From Streptomyces sp. CNH099 (GTDB lineage Bacteria; Actinomycetota; Actinomycetes; Streptomycetales; Streptomycetaceae): a DNA stretch of 64,000 nucleotides. The stretch lies in contig AZWL01000008.1 of the NCBI GenBank assembly GCA_000514715.1, forward strand, positions 62,001 to 126,000, given 5' to 3'. This document shows, piece by piece, positions 42,424-51,052 of the stretch (the first letter of the stretch is position 1; each line of letters starts with the position of its first letter). A program made the position numbers and the translations under genes. The notes under the pieces are model-generated. The model did no database searches, was not told where the DNA came from, and was given only the letters and a program-made list of their open reading frames with translations.

Positions 42424-43063
42424 TGGTTGCCGCCTCGGGTGCGTCGTACGGGGAGCGAGGGTTGGGCCCGAGGGCCGCACGCACCTTGCGCCGGGCCCGG
42501 CTGAGCCGGGAGCGCACGGTGCCGACGGGGATGTCGAGTGCCTCGGCCACCTCCGCGTAGGTGAGGTCGGCCCACGCCACGAGCAGCAGCACGTGCCGGT
42601 CGGCCGACGGCAGCTTGGCGAGCGCGCCCGCGAGCGGGGCGTGGGCGGCCTGCGCGGCGAGCCGGTCGTCGGCCTCGTCCACCCAGGAGTGGGCCACCGG
42701 GTCGACGCCGGTACGGGCCAGGGCGCGCAGCGACCGCACCTCGGACCGGCGGTGCCGGCCGATGAGGTTGGCGGCGATGCCGTAGAGCCACGGCCGGGCG
42801 CTGGCGCGGCCGGTGTCGAAGCGCGCCCGGGCGCGGAAGGCGGCCAGGAAGGTGTCGGCGGTGATGTCGTCCGCCGCTCCGGTGCCGAGCCGGCGGGCCG
42901 CGTAGCGGTGGATGGCGGGGGCGTGCCGATCGTAGAGTTCCGCGAACGCCTCCGGCCGGTCCAGCGACTCCTCGATCACGGCGGCGTCTCCGTCGACAAG
43001 CGGCGAGATGACGTGCGGGGGGTCCACGAATCTCTCCGGGATGTCGTGCGGCGGGTCGGTCAC
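42416..43063 (-). CDS. ECF sigma factor (sigma-70 family)
   Basis: This 215-aa sigma factor has region 2 (AFAELYDRHAPAIHRYAARRL; DITADTFLAAFRARARFD; RPWLYGIAANLIGRHRR) and region 4 (LPSADRHVLLLVAWADLTYAEVAEALDIPVGTVRSRLSRARRK). The GTG start is weakly supported by GGGGAC. It is co-transcribed with the CU044_5270-type protein. A perfect 20-bp palindrome lies 60 bases upstream. Confidence 0.92.
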   Translation of the reverse strand: MTDPPHDIPERFVDPPHVISPLVDGDAAVIEESLDRPEAFAELYDRHAPAIHRYAARRLGTGAADDITADTFLAAFRARARFDTGRASARPWLYGIAANLIGRHRRSEVRSLRALARTGVDPVAHSWVDEADDRLAAQAAHAPLAGALAKLPSADRHVLLLVAWADLTYAEVAEALDIPVGTVRSRLSRARRKVRAALGPNPRSPYDAPEAATNG

Positions 43064-43122
43064 TGGGGGGTCCCCGTTCGAAGAGGTGGCGGCGGTTCCC
43101 TGTCACCCCTTGTTGCCCGATG

Positions 43123-43142
43123 ACCGTGAACGCGTTCACGGT
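43123..43142. promoter_or_regulatory. 20-bp perfect palindrome upstream of the ECF operon
   Basis: ACCGTGAACG followed by CGTTCACGGT is perfectly self-complementary over 20 bases. It sits 60 bases upstream of the sigma-factor GTG, in the promoter zone, and 54 bases clear of the suf terminator. Dimeric-regulator binding is the likely role; the regulator is unknown. Confidence 0.55.
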
Positions 43143-43195
43143 GGATTCTCCGGGCCGTGCCCGGGCCGGCACCCGGCCGGTCCGCGGGAACGCGG

Positions 43196-43226
43196 AAGGC
43201 CCGCCCCGGGGACCGGGGCGGGCCTT
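43196..43226 (-). terminator. Terminator of the suf operon
   Basis: Perfect 14-bp arms (AAGGCCCGCCCCGG at 43196-43209; complement at 43213-43226) with a 3-base loop lie 13 bases past the sufT stop. Flanking A and T residues make it a plausible bidirectional hairpin. Confidence 0.8.
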
Positions 43227-43238
43227 GCCGGTGCGACC

Positions 43239-43574
43239 TCAGACGTTGAAGCCCAGGGCGCGCAGCTGCTCGCGGCCCTCGTCGGTGATCTTGTCCGGGC
43301 CCCACGGGGGCATCCAGACCCAGTTGATCCGCAGGTCGTTGACGATGCCGTCGGTCGCGGCCTTCGCCTGGTCCTCGATCACGTCGGTCAGCGGACAGGC
43401 CGCCGAGGTCAGCGTCATGTCCAGGGTGGCGATGTTGCCCTCGTCGACGTGGATGCCGTAGACGAGGCCGAGGTTGACGACGTCGATGCCCAGTTCGGGG
43501 TCGACCACGTCGTACAGCGCCTCGCGGATCTCCTCCTCCTCGGCGGGCTTCGTCGTCACGTCGGTGTCCGTCAT
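43239..43574 (-). CDS. sufT: MIP18/DUF59-family iron-sulfur assembly protein (SufT-like)
   Basis: This 111-aa protein of the MIP18 family has REALYDVVDPELGIDVVNLGLVYG, TLTSAACPLTDVIEDQ with the conserved Cys, and WVWMPPWGPDKI. Family members help mature iron-sulfur proteins. The ATG at 43574 follows AGGAGG and overlaps the sufU stop (ATGA), so it is the last gene of the suf operon. Confidence 0.9.
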   Translation of the reverse strand: MTDTDVTTKPAEEEEIREALYDVVDPELGIDVVNLGLVYGIHVDEGNIATLDMTLTSAACPLTDVIEDQAKAATDGIVNDLRINWVWMPPWGPDKITDEGREQLRALGFNV

Positions 43575-44032
43575 GCTGCGGCCTCCTTGAGCGCCTGGGC
43601 GGTGGCGTCTTTCCACGCCATCCAGGACAGCAGGGCGCACTTCACGCGCGCCGGGTACTTCGAGACGCCGGCGAACGCGACCGCGTCCTCCAGCACCTCC
43701 TCCATGGCAGCCAGGTCTTCGTCCCGCTCGATCCTCCCACGCGACTGCATCAGCTCCAGGAACTGCTCCTGGATCCGCTGCGCCTCGGGCAGCTCCTTGC
43801 CGACCAGCAGCTCGTTGAGCACGGAGGCGCTGGCCTGGCTGATGGAGCAGCCCTGGCCCTCGTAGGAGACGTCCTCGACGGTCTGCCCGGCGAGCTTCAC
43901 GCGCAGCGTGATCTCGTCGCCGCAGGTCGGGTTGACGTGGTGCACCTCGGCGTCGCCGGCCCGCAAGCCCCGGCCGTGCGGGTGCTTGTAGTGGTCCAGG
44001 ATGACGTCCTGGTACATCGAATCGAGCTTCAC
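43571..44032 (-). CDS. sufU: SufU sulfurtransferase/scaffold
   Basis: SufU accepts persulfide sulfur from SufS through a zinc site. The 153-aa sequence starts LDSMYQDVILDHYKHPHGRG and has the three conserved Cys in NPTCGDEI, GQGCSISQASAS and VKCALLSWMAWKDA. The longer spacing before the third Cys is characteristic of Gram-positive SufU rather than IscU. It starts at GTG 44032, 16 bases after the sufS stop. Confidence 0.95.
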   Translation of the reverse strand: MKLDSMYQDVILDHYKHPHGRGLRAGDAEVHHVNPTCGDEITLRVKLAGQTVEDVSYEGQGCSISQASASVLNELLVGKELPEAQRIQEQFLELMQSRGRIERDEDLAAMEEVLEDAVAFAGVSKYPARVKCALLSWMAWKDATAQALKEAAA

Positions 44033-44048
44033 GCTGTTCCCACGCCCT

Positions 44049-45305
44049 TCAGCCGAAGAAGTTCCGGACGTACTCCAGGCCGTCGACCAGTGCGTCGACC
44101 TCGCCCGGGGTGGAGTACAGATAGAACGACGCCCGCGTGGTCGCAGGAATTCCGTACCGCAGGCAGACCGGCCGCGCGCAGTGGTGGCCGACCCGGACCG
44201 CGATGCCCTGCTCGTCGAGCACCTGGCCGACGTCGTGCGGGTGGATGTCGCCGAGTGTGAACGAGATCGCGGCGCCGCGCTCCTCGGCCGTCGTCGGGCC
44301 GATGATCTTCAGGTCGGGCACCTCCTGCAGCCGCCCGAGCGCGTAGCCGGTGATGGCGTGCTCGTGCGCCTCGATCTGCGCCATGCCGATGCCGGCGAGG
44401 TAGTCCACCGCCGCGCCGAGGCCGACGGCCTGGGCGATCGGCGGCGTGCCGGCCTCGAACTTGTGCGGCGCCGGGGCGTACGTCGAGGAGTGCATCGAGA
44501 CGGTCTCGATCATCTCCCCGCCGCCGAGGAACGGCGGGAGGTCGTCCAGCAGCCCCTTGCGGCCCCAGAGCACCCCGATGCCGGTCGGGCCGGCCATCTT
44601 GTGCCCGGTGAAGGCGACGAAGTCGGCCTGCAGCGCCTGCACGTCCAGCGGCATGTGCGGGGCGGCCTGGGAGGCGTCCACGACGACCAGCGCGCCGACC
44701 TCCTGGGCGCGGCGGACGATGGCCTCGACGGGGTTGTGCGTGCCGAGGATGTTGGAGACCAGCACGAAGGACACGACCTTGGTCTTCTCCGTGATGACCT
44801 CGTCGAGGTCGCTCAGGTCGAGGCGGCCGTCGTCGGTGAGGCCGAACCACTTCAGCTTCGCGCCGGTGCGCTGCGCGAGCAGCTGCCACGGGACGATGTT
44901 GGAGTGGTGCTCCATCTCCGTGATGACGATCTCGGTGTCGCGGTCCACGCGGTACGGCTCGTCGGCGAAGCCGAGCATGTTGGCCACGAGGTTCAGCGAC
45001 TCGGAGGCGTTCTTGGTGAAGACGACCTCGTCCCGGCTGGGCGCGTTGACGAAGGCGGCCACCTTGTCGCGGGCGCCCTCGTACAGCGCCGTGGCCTCCT
45101 CGGCGAGGACGTGAACGCCGCGGTGCACGTTGGCGTTGTGCCGCTCGTAGTACGCGTTCAGCGCGTCGAGCACCTGGCGCGGCTTCTGCGAGGTCGCCGC
45201 GTTGTCCAGGTACACGACCTTCTGCCCGTCGTGGACGGTGCGGTCCAGGATCGGGAAGTCCTTGCGGATCGCCTCGGTGTCGAGGAGGCCCGGCAGCTGG
45301 TTCAC
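44049..45305 (-). CDS. sufS: Cysteine desulfurase SufS
   Basis: SufS takes sulfur from cysteine to build iron-sulfur clusters. The 418-aa PLP enzyme has YLDNAATSQKPRQV, EMEHHSNIVPWQ, the PLP Lys in FTGHKMAGPTGIGVLWG and the active Cys in VRVGHHCARPVCLRYG. GTG at 45305 overlaps the sufC stop (GTGA). This is the group II type, which needs SufU, encoded next. Confidence 0.96.
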   Translation of the reverse strand: MNQLPGLLDTEAIRKDFPILDRTVHDGQKVVYLDNAATSQKPRQVLDALNAYYERHNANVHRGVHVLAEEATALYEGARDKVAAFVNAPSRDEVVFTKNASESLNLVANMLGFADEPYRVDRDTEIVITEMEHHSNIVPWQLLAQRTGAKLKWFGLTDDGRLDLSDLDEVITEKTKVVSFVLVSNILGTHNPVEAIVRRAQEVGALVVVDASQAAPHMPLDVQALQADFVAFTGHKMAGPTGIGVLWGRKGLLDDLPPFLGGGEMIETVSMHSSTYAPAPHKFEAGTPPIAQAVGLGAAVDYLAGIGMAQIEAHEHAITGYALGRLQEVPDLKIIGPTTAEERGAAISFTLGDIHPHDVGQVLDEQGIAVRVGHHCARPVCLRYGIPATTRASFYLYSTPGEVDALVDGLEYVRNFFG

Positions 45306-46072
45306 GCCGATGCGCCGCCCTTCACGTAGGCCGCGTAGCCCTCTTCCTCCAGCTTGTCCGCCAGCTCCGGGCCGCCGGACTCGGCGATCCGGCCCTCCGC
45401 GAAGACATGCACGTGGTCGGGCTTGATGTAACGCAGGATGCGGGTGTAGTGGGTGATCAGCAGGGTGCCGACCTCGCCGGACTCGCGGATCCGGTTGACA
45501 CCCTCGGAGACGATGCGCAGCGCGTCGACGTCCAGGCCGGAGTCGGTCTCGTCGAGGATCGCGATCTTCGGCTTGAGCAGCTCCAGCTGCAGGATCTCGT
45601 GGCGCTTCTTCTCACCGCCGGAGAAGCCCTCGTTGACGTTGCGCTCGGCGAAGGCGGGGTCGATGTTCAGCCGCTCCATCGCCTCCTTGACCTCCTTGAC
45701 CCACGTGCGGAGCTTGGGGGCCTCGCCGCGGATCGCGGTGGCGGAGGTGCGCAGGAAGTTGGAGACGGTGACGCCGGGGACCTCGACCGGGTACTGCATG
45801 GCGAGGAACAGGCCGGCGCGGGCGCGCTCGTCCACGCTCATCTCCAGCACGTCCTCGCCGTCGATGGTGACGGTCCCGGAGGTGATCTGGTATTTGGGGT
45901 GGCCGGCGACGGAGTACGCCAGGGTGGACTTGCCGGAGCCGTTGGGGCCCATGATGGCGTGGGTCTCGCCCTGCTTCACGGTCAGGTCGACGCCCTTGAG
46001 GATCTCCTTCGTGGACGTGTCGCCGTCCACCTCGACGGAGACATGCAGGTCGCGGATTTCAAGCGTTGCCAT
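45302..46072 (-). CDS. sufC: Fe-S assembly ATPase SufC
   Basis: SufC is the ABC-type ATPase of the SufBCD scaffold. The 256-aa sequence has Walker A GPNGSGKST, the signature SGGEKKRHEI and Walker B AILDETDSGLDVDAL, which is typical of SufC. ATG at 46072; the stop overlaps sufS. Confidence 0.97.
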   Translation of the reverse strand: MATLEIRDLHVSVEVDGDTSTKEILKGVDLTVKQGETHAIMGPNGSGKSTLAYSVAGHPKYQITSGTVTIDGEDVLEMSVDERARAGLFLAMQYPVEVPGVTVSNFLRTSATAIRGEAPKLRTWVKEVKEAMERLNIDPAFAERNVNEGFSGGEKKRHEILQLELLKPKIAILDETDSGLDVDALRIVSEGVNRIRESGEVGTLLITHYTRILRYIKPDHVHVFAEGRIAESGGPELADKLEEEGYAAYVKGGASA

Positions 46073-46079
46073 GGTGCCT

Positions 46080-46427
46080 TCAGGACTCCTGGGTGACGGA
46101 GACGAGCACTGTTGCGTCAGGGCCGTCTCCTTCGATCTTGACGGGATACACGGGGACGGGGCGCGTCGCGGGCAGCCCGGAGGGCTTGCCGGTACGCAGG
46201 TCGAAGGTGGAGCCGTGCAGCCAGCACTCGATCTGGCAGTCCTCCACCTCGCCTTCGGAGAGCGAGACGTTCGCGTGCGAGCAGATGTCGTAGATCGCGA
46301 ACACCTCCTCGCCGGTCAGCACGACCGACACCGGCGTGCCGTCGATTTCCACCCGCTTGGGGAGGTCCTCCTCCAGCTCGCTCAGCGCGCAGGCGCGAAC
46401 GTACGTCGCGTTGGTCGTGTCGGTCAT
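46080..46427 (-). CDS. Rieske-type [2Fe-2S] ferredoxin of the suf operon
   Basis: This 115-aa non-heme iron oxygenase ferredoxin-like Rieske protein has ligand motifs CSH (DICSHANVSLSEG) and CWLH (IECWLHGSTFD). It sits between sufD and sufC, as in other actinobacterial suf operons, and overlaps the sufD stop (ATGA). It may supply electrons for cluster assembly; that role is inferred from context. Confidence 0.92.
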   Translation of the reverse strand: MTDTTNATYVRACALSELEEDLPKRVEIDGTPVSVVLTGEEVFAIYDICSHANVSLSEGEVEDCQIECWLHGSTFDLRTGKPSGLPATRPVPVYPVKIEGDGPDATVLVSVTQES

Positions 46428-47605
46428 GCCACGGACGCCTCCAACTCGGCCTCGATCTTCTCGATCAGCCGCTCCTCGACGTCCTTGATGCCGATCTGCT
46501 GCACCAGCTCGGCGAAGAAGCCGCGGACGACCAGCCGGCGGGCCTCGTCGGCGGGGATGCCGCGGGCCATCAGGTAGAACAGCTGCTCGTCCTCGAAGCG
46601 GCCGGTGGCGGAGGCGTGGCCGGCGCCGATGATCTCGCCGGTCTCGATCTCCAGGTTGGGCACGGAGTCGACGCGGGCGCCGTCGGTGAGCACCAGGTTG
46701 CGGTTCAGCTCGTACGTGTCGGTGCCCTCGGCCCGCTTGCGGATCAGCACGTCGCCGATCCACACGGCGTGCGCGTCGTCGCCCTGCAGCGCCCCCTTGT
46801 ACGCCACGTTGCTGCGGCAGTGGGGGGCGTCGTGGTCGACGAACAGCCGGTGCTCCTGGTGCTGGCCAGCGTCGGTGAAGTACAGCCCGTACAGCTCGGC
46901 CTCGGCGCCCGGCCCGGCGTAGTGCGCCCGGGGGTGCAGCCGGACCAGGTCGCCGCCGAAGGTGACGACGACGGACTTGAAGCTCGCGTCCCGGCCGATG
47001 AGCGCGGACTGCTGCGCGACGTGCACGGCCCCGTCGGCCCAGTCCTGCACGGAGACGACGGTGAGCTTGGCGCCGTCGCCCAGCACGTACTCGGTGTTCT
47101 CGGCGAGGACCGCGTCGCCGGTGTGGTCGATGACGACGACGGCCTCCGCGAAGGCGCCCAGCTCGATGAGCTGGTGCCCGTACGACACGCCGCCCTCGCC
47201 GTGCACCGAGACCCGGATGGGCTCGGCGAGCTGCGTGTCCTTCGGCACGGTCACGACCGTGGCCTTCTCGAACGCGGAGTACGCCTGGGCGGCGATCCGG
47301 TCCACCGGGGTGCCGGCCCGGCCGAGCCGCGCGTCGTCACGGCCGACGGTCTCGACGGTGACGCCGTCGGGCGCGGCGATGGCCACCTTGGGCTCGCCGG
47401 TCGCGGCGGCGCTGCCGTCGTGCAGGCCGCGGATCCGCTCCAGCGGGGTGAAGCGCCACTCCTCCTCCCGGCCGTGCGGGACCGGGAAGTCGGCCACGTC
47501 GAAGGACGGCGGTGCGCTCATCCTGGTCGCGACGGTGGACTCCGCGGCCACCGCGATGGTTCCGGCGGCGGTGGAGCCGGCCGGGATCTTCTGGGCGTCG
47601 GCCAT
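46424..47605 (-). CDS. sufD: Fe-S assembly scaffold SufD
   Basis: SufD partners with SufB in the cluster scaffold. The 393-aa protein has a beta-helix core and C-terminal motifs GAGHASATGRFEDEQLFYLMARGIP and ADEARRLVVRGFFAEL, with the conserved His. The start is ATG 47605; a 64-base gap separates it from sufB. Confidence 0.95.
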   Translation of the reverse strand: MADAQKIPAGSTAAGTIAVAAESTVATRMSAPPSFDVADFPVPHGREEEWRFTPLERIRGLHDGSAAATGEPKVAIAAPDGVTVETVGRDDARLGRAGTPVDRIAAQAYSAFEKATVVTVPKDTQLAEPIRVSVHGEGGVSYGHQLIELGAFAEAVVVIDHTGDAVLAENTEYVLGDGAKLTVVSVQDWADGAVHVAQQSALIGRDASFKSVVVTFGGDLVRLHPRAHYAGPGAEAELYGLYFTDAGQHQEHRLFVDHDAPHCRSNVAYKGALQGDDAHAVWIGDVLIRKRAEGTDTYELNRNLVLTDGARVDSVPNLEIETGEIIGAGHASATGRFEDEQLFYLMARGIPADEARRLVVRGFFAELVQQIGIKDVEERLIEKIEAELEASVA

Positions 47606-47669
47606 GGCTGTTCTCGTACTCGCTTTCTCGGAGGTCGTCTCGAAGGCTGTTCCGGCGTACGGCGGGCGG

Positions 47670-49100
47670 CTAGCCCACCGCGCCTTCCATCTGCAGCTCG
47701 ATCAGCCGGTTGAGCTCCAGCGCGTACTCCATCGGCAGCTCCTTGGCGATCGGCTCGACGAAGCCGCGGACGATCATCGCCATCGCCTCGTCCTCGGACA
47801 GGCCGCGCTGCATCAGGTAGAACAGCTGGTCGTCGCTGACCTTGGAGACGGTCGCCTCGTGGCCCATCGTCACGTCGTCCTCGCGGACGTCGACGTACGG
47901 GTAGGTGTCCGAGCGGGAGACCGTGTCGACCAGGAGGGCGTCGCAGAGCACGTTGGACTTGGAGTTCTCCGCGCCCTCGCCGATCTCGATCAGGCCGCGG
48001 TACGAGGTGCGCCCGCCGCCGCGCGCCACCGACTTGGAGACGATGTTGGACGAGGTGTGGGGCGCCATGTGCACCATCTTGGCGCCGGCGTCCTGGTGCT
48101 GGCCCTCGCCGGCGAAGGCCACGGACAGGGTCTCGCCCTTGGCGTGCTCGCCCATCAGGTAGATCGCCGGGTACTTCATGGTGACCTTGGAGCCGATGTT
48201 GCCGTCGACCCACTCCATGGTCGCGCCCTCGTAGGCCACCGCGCGCTTGGTGACCAGGTTGTACACGTTGTTCGACCAGTTCTGGATCGTGGTGTAGCGG
48301 CAGCGGGCGTTCTTCTTCACGATGATCTCGACGACCGCGGAGTGCAGCGAGTCCGACTGGTAGATCGGCGCGGTGCAGCCCTCGACGTAGTGCACGTACG
48401 CGCCCTCGTCGACGATGATCAGCGTCCGCTCGAACTGCCCCATGTTCTCGGTGTTGATCCGGAAGTACGCCTGCAGCGGGATCTCGACGTGCACGCCCTT
48501 CGGGACGTAGATGAACGAGCCGCCGGACCACACCGCGGTGTTGAGGGAGGCGAACTTGTTGTCACCGGGCGGGATGACCGTGCCGAAGTACTCCTTGAAC
48601 AGCTCCGGGTGCTCCCTGAGCGCGGTGTCCGTGTCCAGGAACAGCACGCCCTGGCTCTCCAGGTCGTCGCGGATCTGGTGGTAGACGACCTCGGACTCGT
48701 ACTGCGCGGCGACGCCGGCGACCAGGCGCTGCTTCTCCGCCTCGGGGATGCCGAGCTTGTCGTAGGTGTTCTTGATGTCCTCCGGCAGGTCCTCCCAGGA
48801 CTGGGCCTGCTTCTCGGTGGACCGGACGAAGTACTTGATGTTCTCGAAGTCGATGCCGGAGAGATCGGAGCCCCACGTGGGCATGGGCTTCTTGCCGAAG
48901 AGCCGCAGGCCCTTGAGCCGGGTCTTCAGCATCCAGTCGGGCTCGGACTTCTTGTTGGAGATGTCCCGGACGACGTCCTCGGACAGGCCGCGCTTCGCGG
49001 CGGCGCCGGCCGCGTCGGAGTCGGCCCAGCCGTACTCGTAGCGTCCCAGTCCTTCGAGCTCGGGATGCTCCGAGGCGGCGGTCTCGATAGGCGCAGTCAT
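47670..49100 (-). CDS. sufB: Fe-S assembly scaffold SufB
   Basis: SufB is the main site of cluster assembly in SufBCD. The 476-aa sequence has [37 protein letters not shown] with the conserved Cys, [19 protein letters not shown] and the C-terminal [24 protein letters not shown] at 49100 overlaps the sufR stop (ATGA). An upstream in-frame extension was rejected. Confidence 0.97.
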   Translation of the reverse strand: MTAPIETAASEHPELEGLGRYEYGWADSDAAGAAAKRGLSEDVVRDISNKKSEPDWMLKTRLKGLRLFGKKPMPTWGSDLSGIDFENIKYFVRSTEKQAQSWEDLPEDIKNTYDKLGIPEAEKQRLVAGVAAQYESEVVYHQIRDDLESQGVLFLDTDTALREHPELFKEYFGTVIPPGDNKFASLNTAVWSGGSFIYVPKGVHVEIPLQAYFRINTENMGQFERTLIIVDEGAYVHYVEGCTAPIYQSDSLHSAVVEIIVKKNARCRYTTIQNWSNNVYNLVTKRAVAYEGATMEWVDGNIGSKVTMKYPAIYLMGEHAKGETLSVAFAGEGQHQDAGAKMVHMAPHTSSNIVSKSVARGGGRTSYRGLIEIGEGAENSKSNVLCDALLVDTVSRSDTYPYVDVREDDVTMGHEATVSKVSDDQLFYLMQRGLSEDEAMAMIVRGFVEPIAKELPMEYALELNRLIELQMEGAVG

Positions 49101-49867
49101 GCGGGGTTCCTCCCGGATGTCGGTGGCTGCCTGCGAGCGTGGTGCTCGCGGTTTTCGGGGACGAACGTCGTACACACGCCGTCGCCGTGGGCGATGGTGG
49201 CCAGACGCTGCACATGGGTGCCGAGCAAGCGGGAGAAGACCTCGGTCTCCGCCTCGCAGAGCTGCGGGTATTGCTCGGCGGTGTGCGCCACCGGGCAGTG
49301 GTGCTGGCAGAGCTGCTCGCCGGGGGCACCGGGAGCGCTGCGCGCGGTGGCAGCGTACCCGTCCTCGGAGAGCAGCCGGGCGAGAGCCTCGACCCGGCCC
49401 TCGGGGGGCACGCCGGCCAGCTCCGCGGCGTACCGCTCGGCCTGCTCGGCGACCCGGTCGCGGGCGAACGCGGCGACGGCCGCCGCGCCCCGCACGCCGC
49501 CGCCCGCGTTCTGCGCGATCCAGCGCAGGGCGTCGGCGGCGAGCTGGTCGTACGCCTGGTCGAAGGCGTCCCGGCCGCAGTCGGTCAGGGCGAAGACCTT
49601 GGCCGGGCGCCCGCGGCCGCGGGCGCCGTAGACCCGCTGGTCGCGGGGCTCCACGATGCCCTCGGCGACGAGCGCGTCGAGGTGCCGCCGGACGGCGGCG
49701 GGGGTGAGTTCGAGCCGGTGGGCCAGGTCGGCCGCGGTCGACGGGCCGTGGTCGAGGATGGAGCGGGCCACGCGGTTGCGCGTCCCGTGCTCGGGCACGG
49801 CAGCGCCGGCGGCCGGCCCGGCCGCCTGCTCCTTCGCCGTGCTCCCACCCGGGTCCACGTTTTTCAC
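49097..49867 (-). CDS. sufR: Iron-sulfur sensing repressor SufR
   Basis: This 256-aa regulator has an N-terminal winged helix ([42 protein letters not shown]) and a C-terminal cluster-binding region with Cys in [18 protein letters not shown]. It probably represses the suf operon when it holds an intact cluster. GTG at 49867 (VKNVDPGG) was chosen by resemblance to relatives. No ribosome site precedes it, but TTGTCC and AACAAT lie just upstream, so the transcript may be leaderless. Confidence 0.9.
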   Translation of the reverse strand: MKNVDPGGSTAKEQAAGPAAGAAVPEHGTRNRVARSILDHGPSTAADLAHRLELTPAAVRRHLDALVAEGIVEPRDQRVYGARGRGRPAKVFALTDCGRDAFDQAYDQLAADALRWIAQNAGGGVRGAAAVAAFARDRVAEQAERYAAELAGVPPEGRVEALARLLSEDGYAATARSAPGAPGEQLCQHHCPVAHTAEQYPQLCEAETEVFSRLLGTHVQRLATIAHGDGVCTTFVPENREHHARRQPPTSGRNPA

Positions 49868-49932
49868 AACGCCATTGTTGCTTAATTCGCCGGGGCGGGA
49901 CAAGCCGGTTCCGGATCACCGTGCGGTGGAAT

Positions 49933-49960
49933 GCGTCACTTAGGGTCACCTAAGTGACGC
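49933..49960. promoter_or_regulatory. Iron-box-like palindrome upstream of sufR
   Basis: Perfect 12-bp arms GCGTCACTTAGG (49933-49944) and CCTAAGTGACGC (49949-49960) flank a 4-base centre, 66 bases upstream of sufR and 81 upstream of the divergent ABC transporter gene. The TTAGG...CCTAA half-sites resemble the DtxR/IdeR/DmdR box but with a shorter centre. SufR itself is the other candidate binder. Confidence 0.6.
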
Positions 49961-50040
49961 CCGGGATCCGGCGGTCCCCCCGGCGGGCAGCGCCCCGGGG
50001 CGGCGTCGGCCGGGCCCGCGGGCTCTCTAGACTCGCAGTC

Positions 50041-50976
50041 ATGCACCAGCCCTCCACCGACGCGGCCGTCCAGGTGACCGGCCTCGTCAAGCGGTACGGC
50101 GAGAAGACCGCCGTCGCCGGGCTCGACCTCACCGCCGCCCGCGGCGAGGTCACCGCCGTCCTCGGCCCCAACGGCGCGGGCAAGACGACCACCGTCGAGG
50201 TATGCGAGGGCTACCGCCGGCCGGACGCCGGCACCGTACGCGTCCTCGGCCGCGACCCCCGCGCCGACGCCGCCGAGCTGCGGCCCCGGGTCGGCGTGAT
50301 GCTCCAGTCCGGCGGCGTCTACCCCACCGCGCGGGCCGGGGAGATGCTGCGCCACATCGCGCGGCTGCACGCCCGCCCCCTCGACGTCGTGGCGCTGGTC
50401 GAGCGGCTGGGCCTCGGCTCCTGCGGCCGCACCCCCTACCGCCGGCTCTCCGGCGGGCAGCAGCAGCGGCTCGCGCTCGCCATGGCCGTCGTCGGCCGCC
50501 CCGAGCTGGTCTTCCTCGACGAGCCGACCGCCGGCCTCGACCCGCAGGCCCGCCACGCCACCTGGGAGCTGATCCGCGAGCTGCGCGCCGACGGGGTGTC
50601 CGTGGTGCTCACCACCCACCACATGGACGAGGCGGAGCAGCTCTCCGACCGGGTCGTGATCATCGACGGCGGCCGGCCGGTGGTCGACGGCACCCCGGAG
50701 GAGCTGTGCCGCGGTGGCGCGGAGAACACCATGCGCTTCACCGGCCGGCCGGGGCTCGACCTGGGCTCGCTGCTGAAGGCGCTGCCGCCGGAGACCGCGG
50801 CGCTGGAGCTGTCCCCGGGCTCGTACCGGATAAGCGGCGAGATCAACCCGGAGCTGCTGGCCACGGTCACCACCTGGTGCGCGCAGAACGGGGTGCTGCC
50901 GGATCAGATGACGGTGGAGCGGCGCACGCTGGAGGACGTCTTCTTGGAGCTGACGGGAAGGGAACTGCGCTCGTGA
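50041..50976 (+). CDS. ABC transporter ATP-binding protein
   Basis: This 311-aa ATPase has Walker A GPNGAGKTT, Q-loop VGVMLQSGGVYP, signature RLSGGQQQRLALAMAV and Walker B LVFLDEPTAGLDPQ. It is of the DrrA/CcmA exporter type with a C-terminal regulatory extension. ATG at 50041. The last codons (LELTGRELR) are duplicated 80 bases downstream, and the usual ATGA overlap with the permease is moved to the second copy. Confidence 0.93.
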   Translation: MHQPSTDAAVQVTGLVKRYGEKTAVAGLDLTAARGEVTAVLGPNGAGKTTTVEVCEGYRRPDAGTVRVLGRDPRADAAELRPRVGVMLQSGGVYPTARAGEMLRHIARLHARPLDVVALVERLGLGSCGRTPYRRLSGGQQQRLALAMAVVGRPELVFLDEPTAGLDPQARHATWELIRELRADGVSVVLTTHHMDEAEQLSDRVVIIDGGRPVVDGTPEELCRGGAENTMRFTGRPGLDLGSLLKALPPETAALELSPGSYRISGEINPELLATVTTWCAQNGVLPDQMTVERRTLEDVFLELTGRELRS

Positions 50977-51050
50977 ACGCAACCACCCGGGGGTGCGGGG
51001 GTCGCCCCCCGGAGGACCGCAGCTTGGAGCTGACGGGAAGGGAACTGCGC
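50943..51050 (+). repeat. 28-bp direct repeat flanking a 52-bp GC hairpin insert
   Basis: Bases 50943-50970 recur exactly at 51023-51050 (both contain GAGCTGACGGGAAGGGAAC). The 52 bases between contain CCGGGGG and CCCCCCGG arms. In the second copy the reading frame that codes for LELTGREL runs into a TGA overlapping the permease ATG. This indicates that the original gene end was the second copy and that the 80-bp unit was inserted or duplicated. Confidence 0.8.
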
Positions 51051-51052
51051 GG

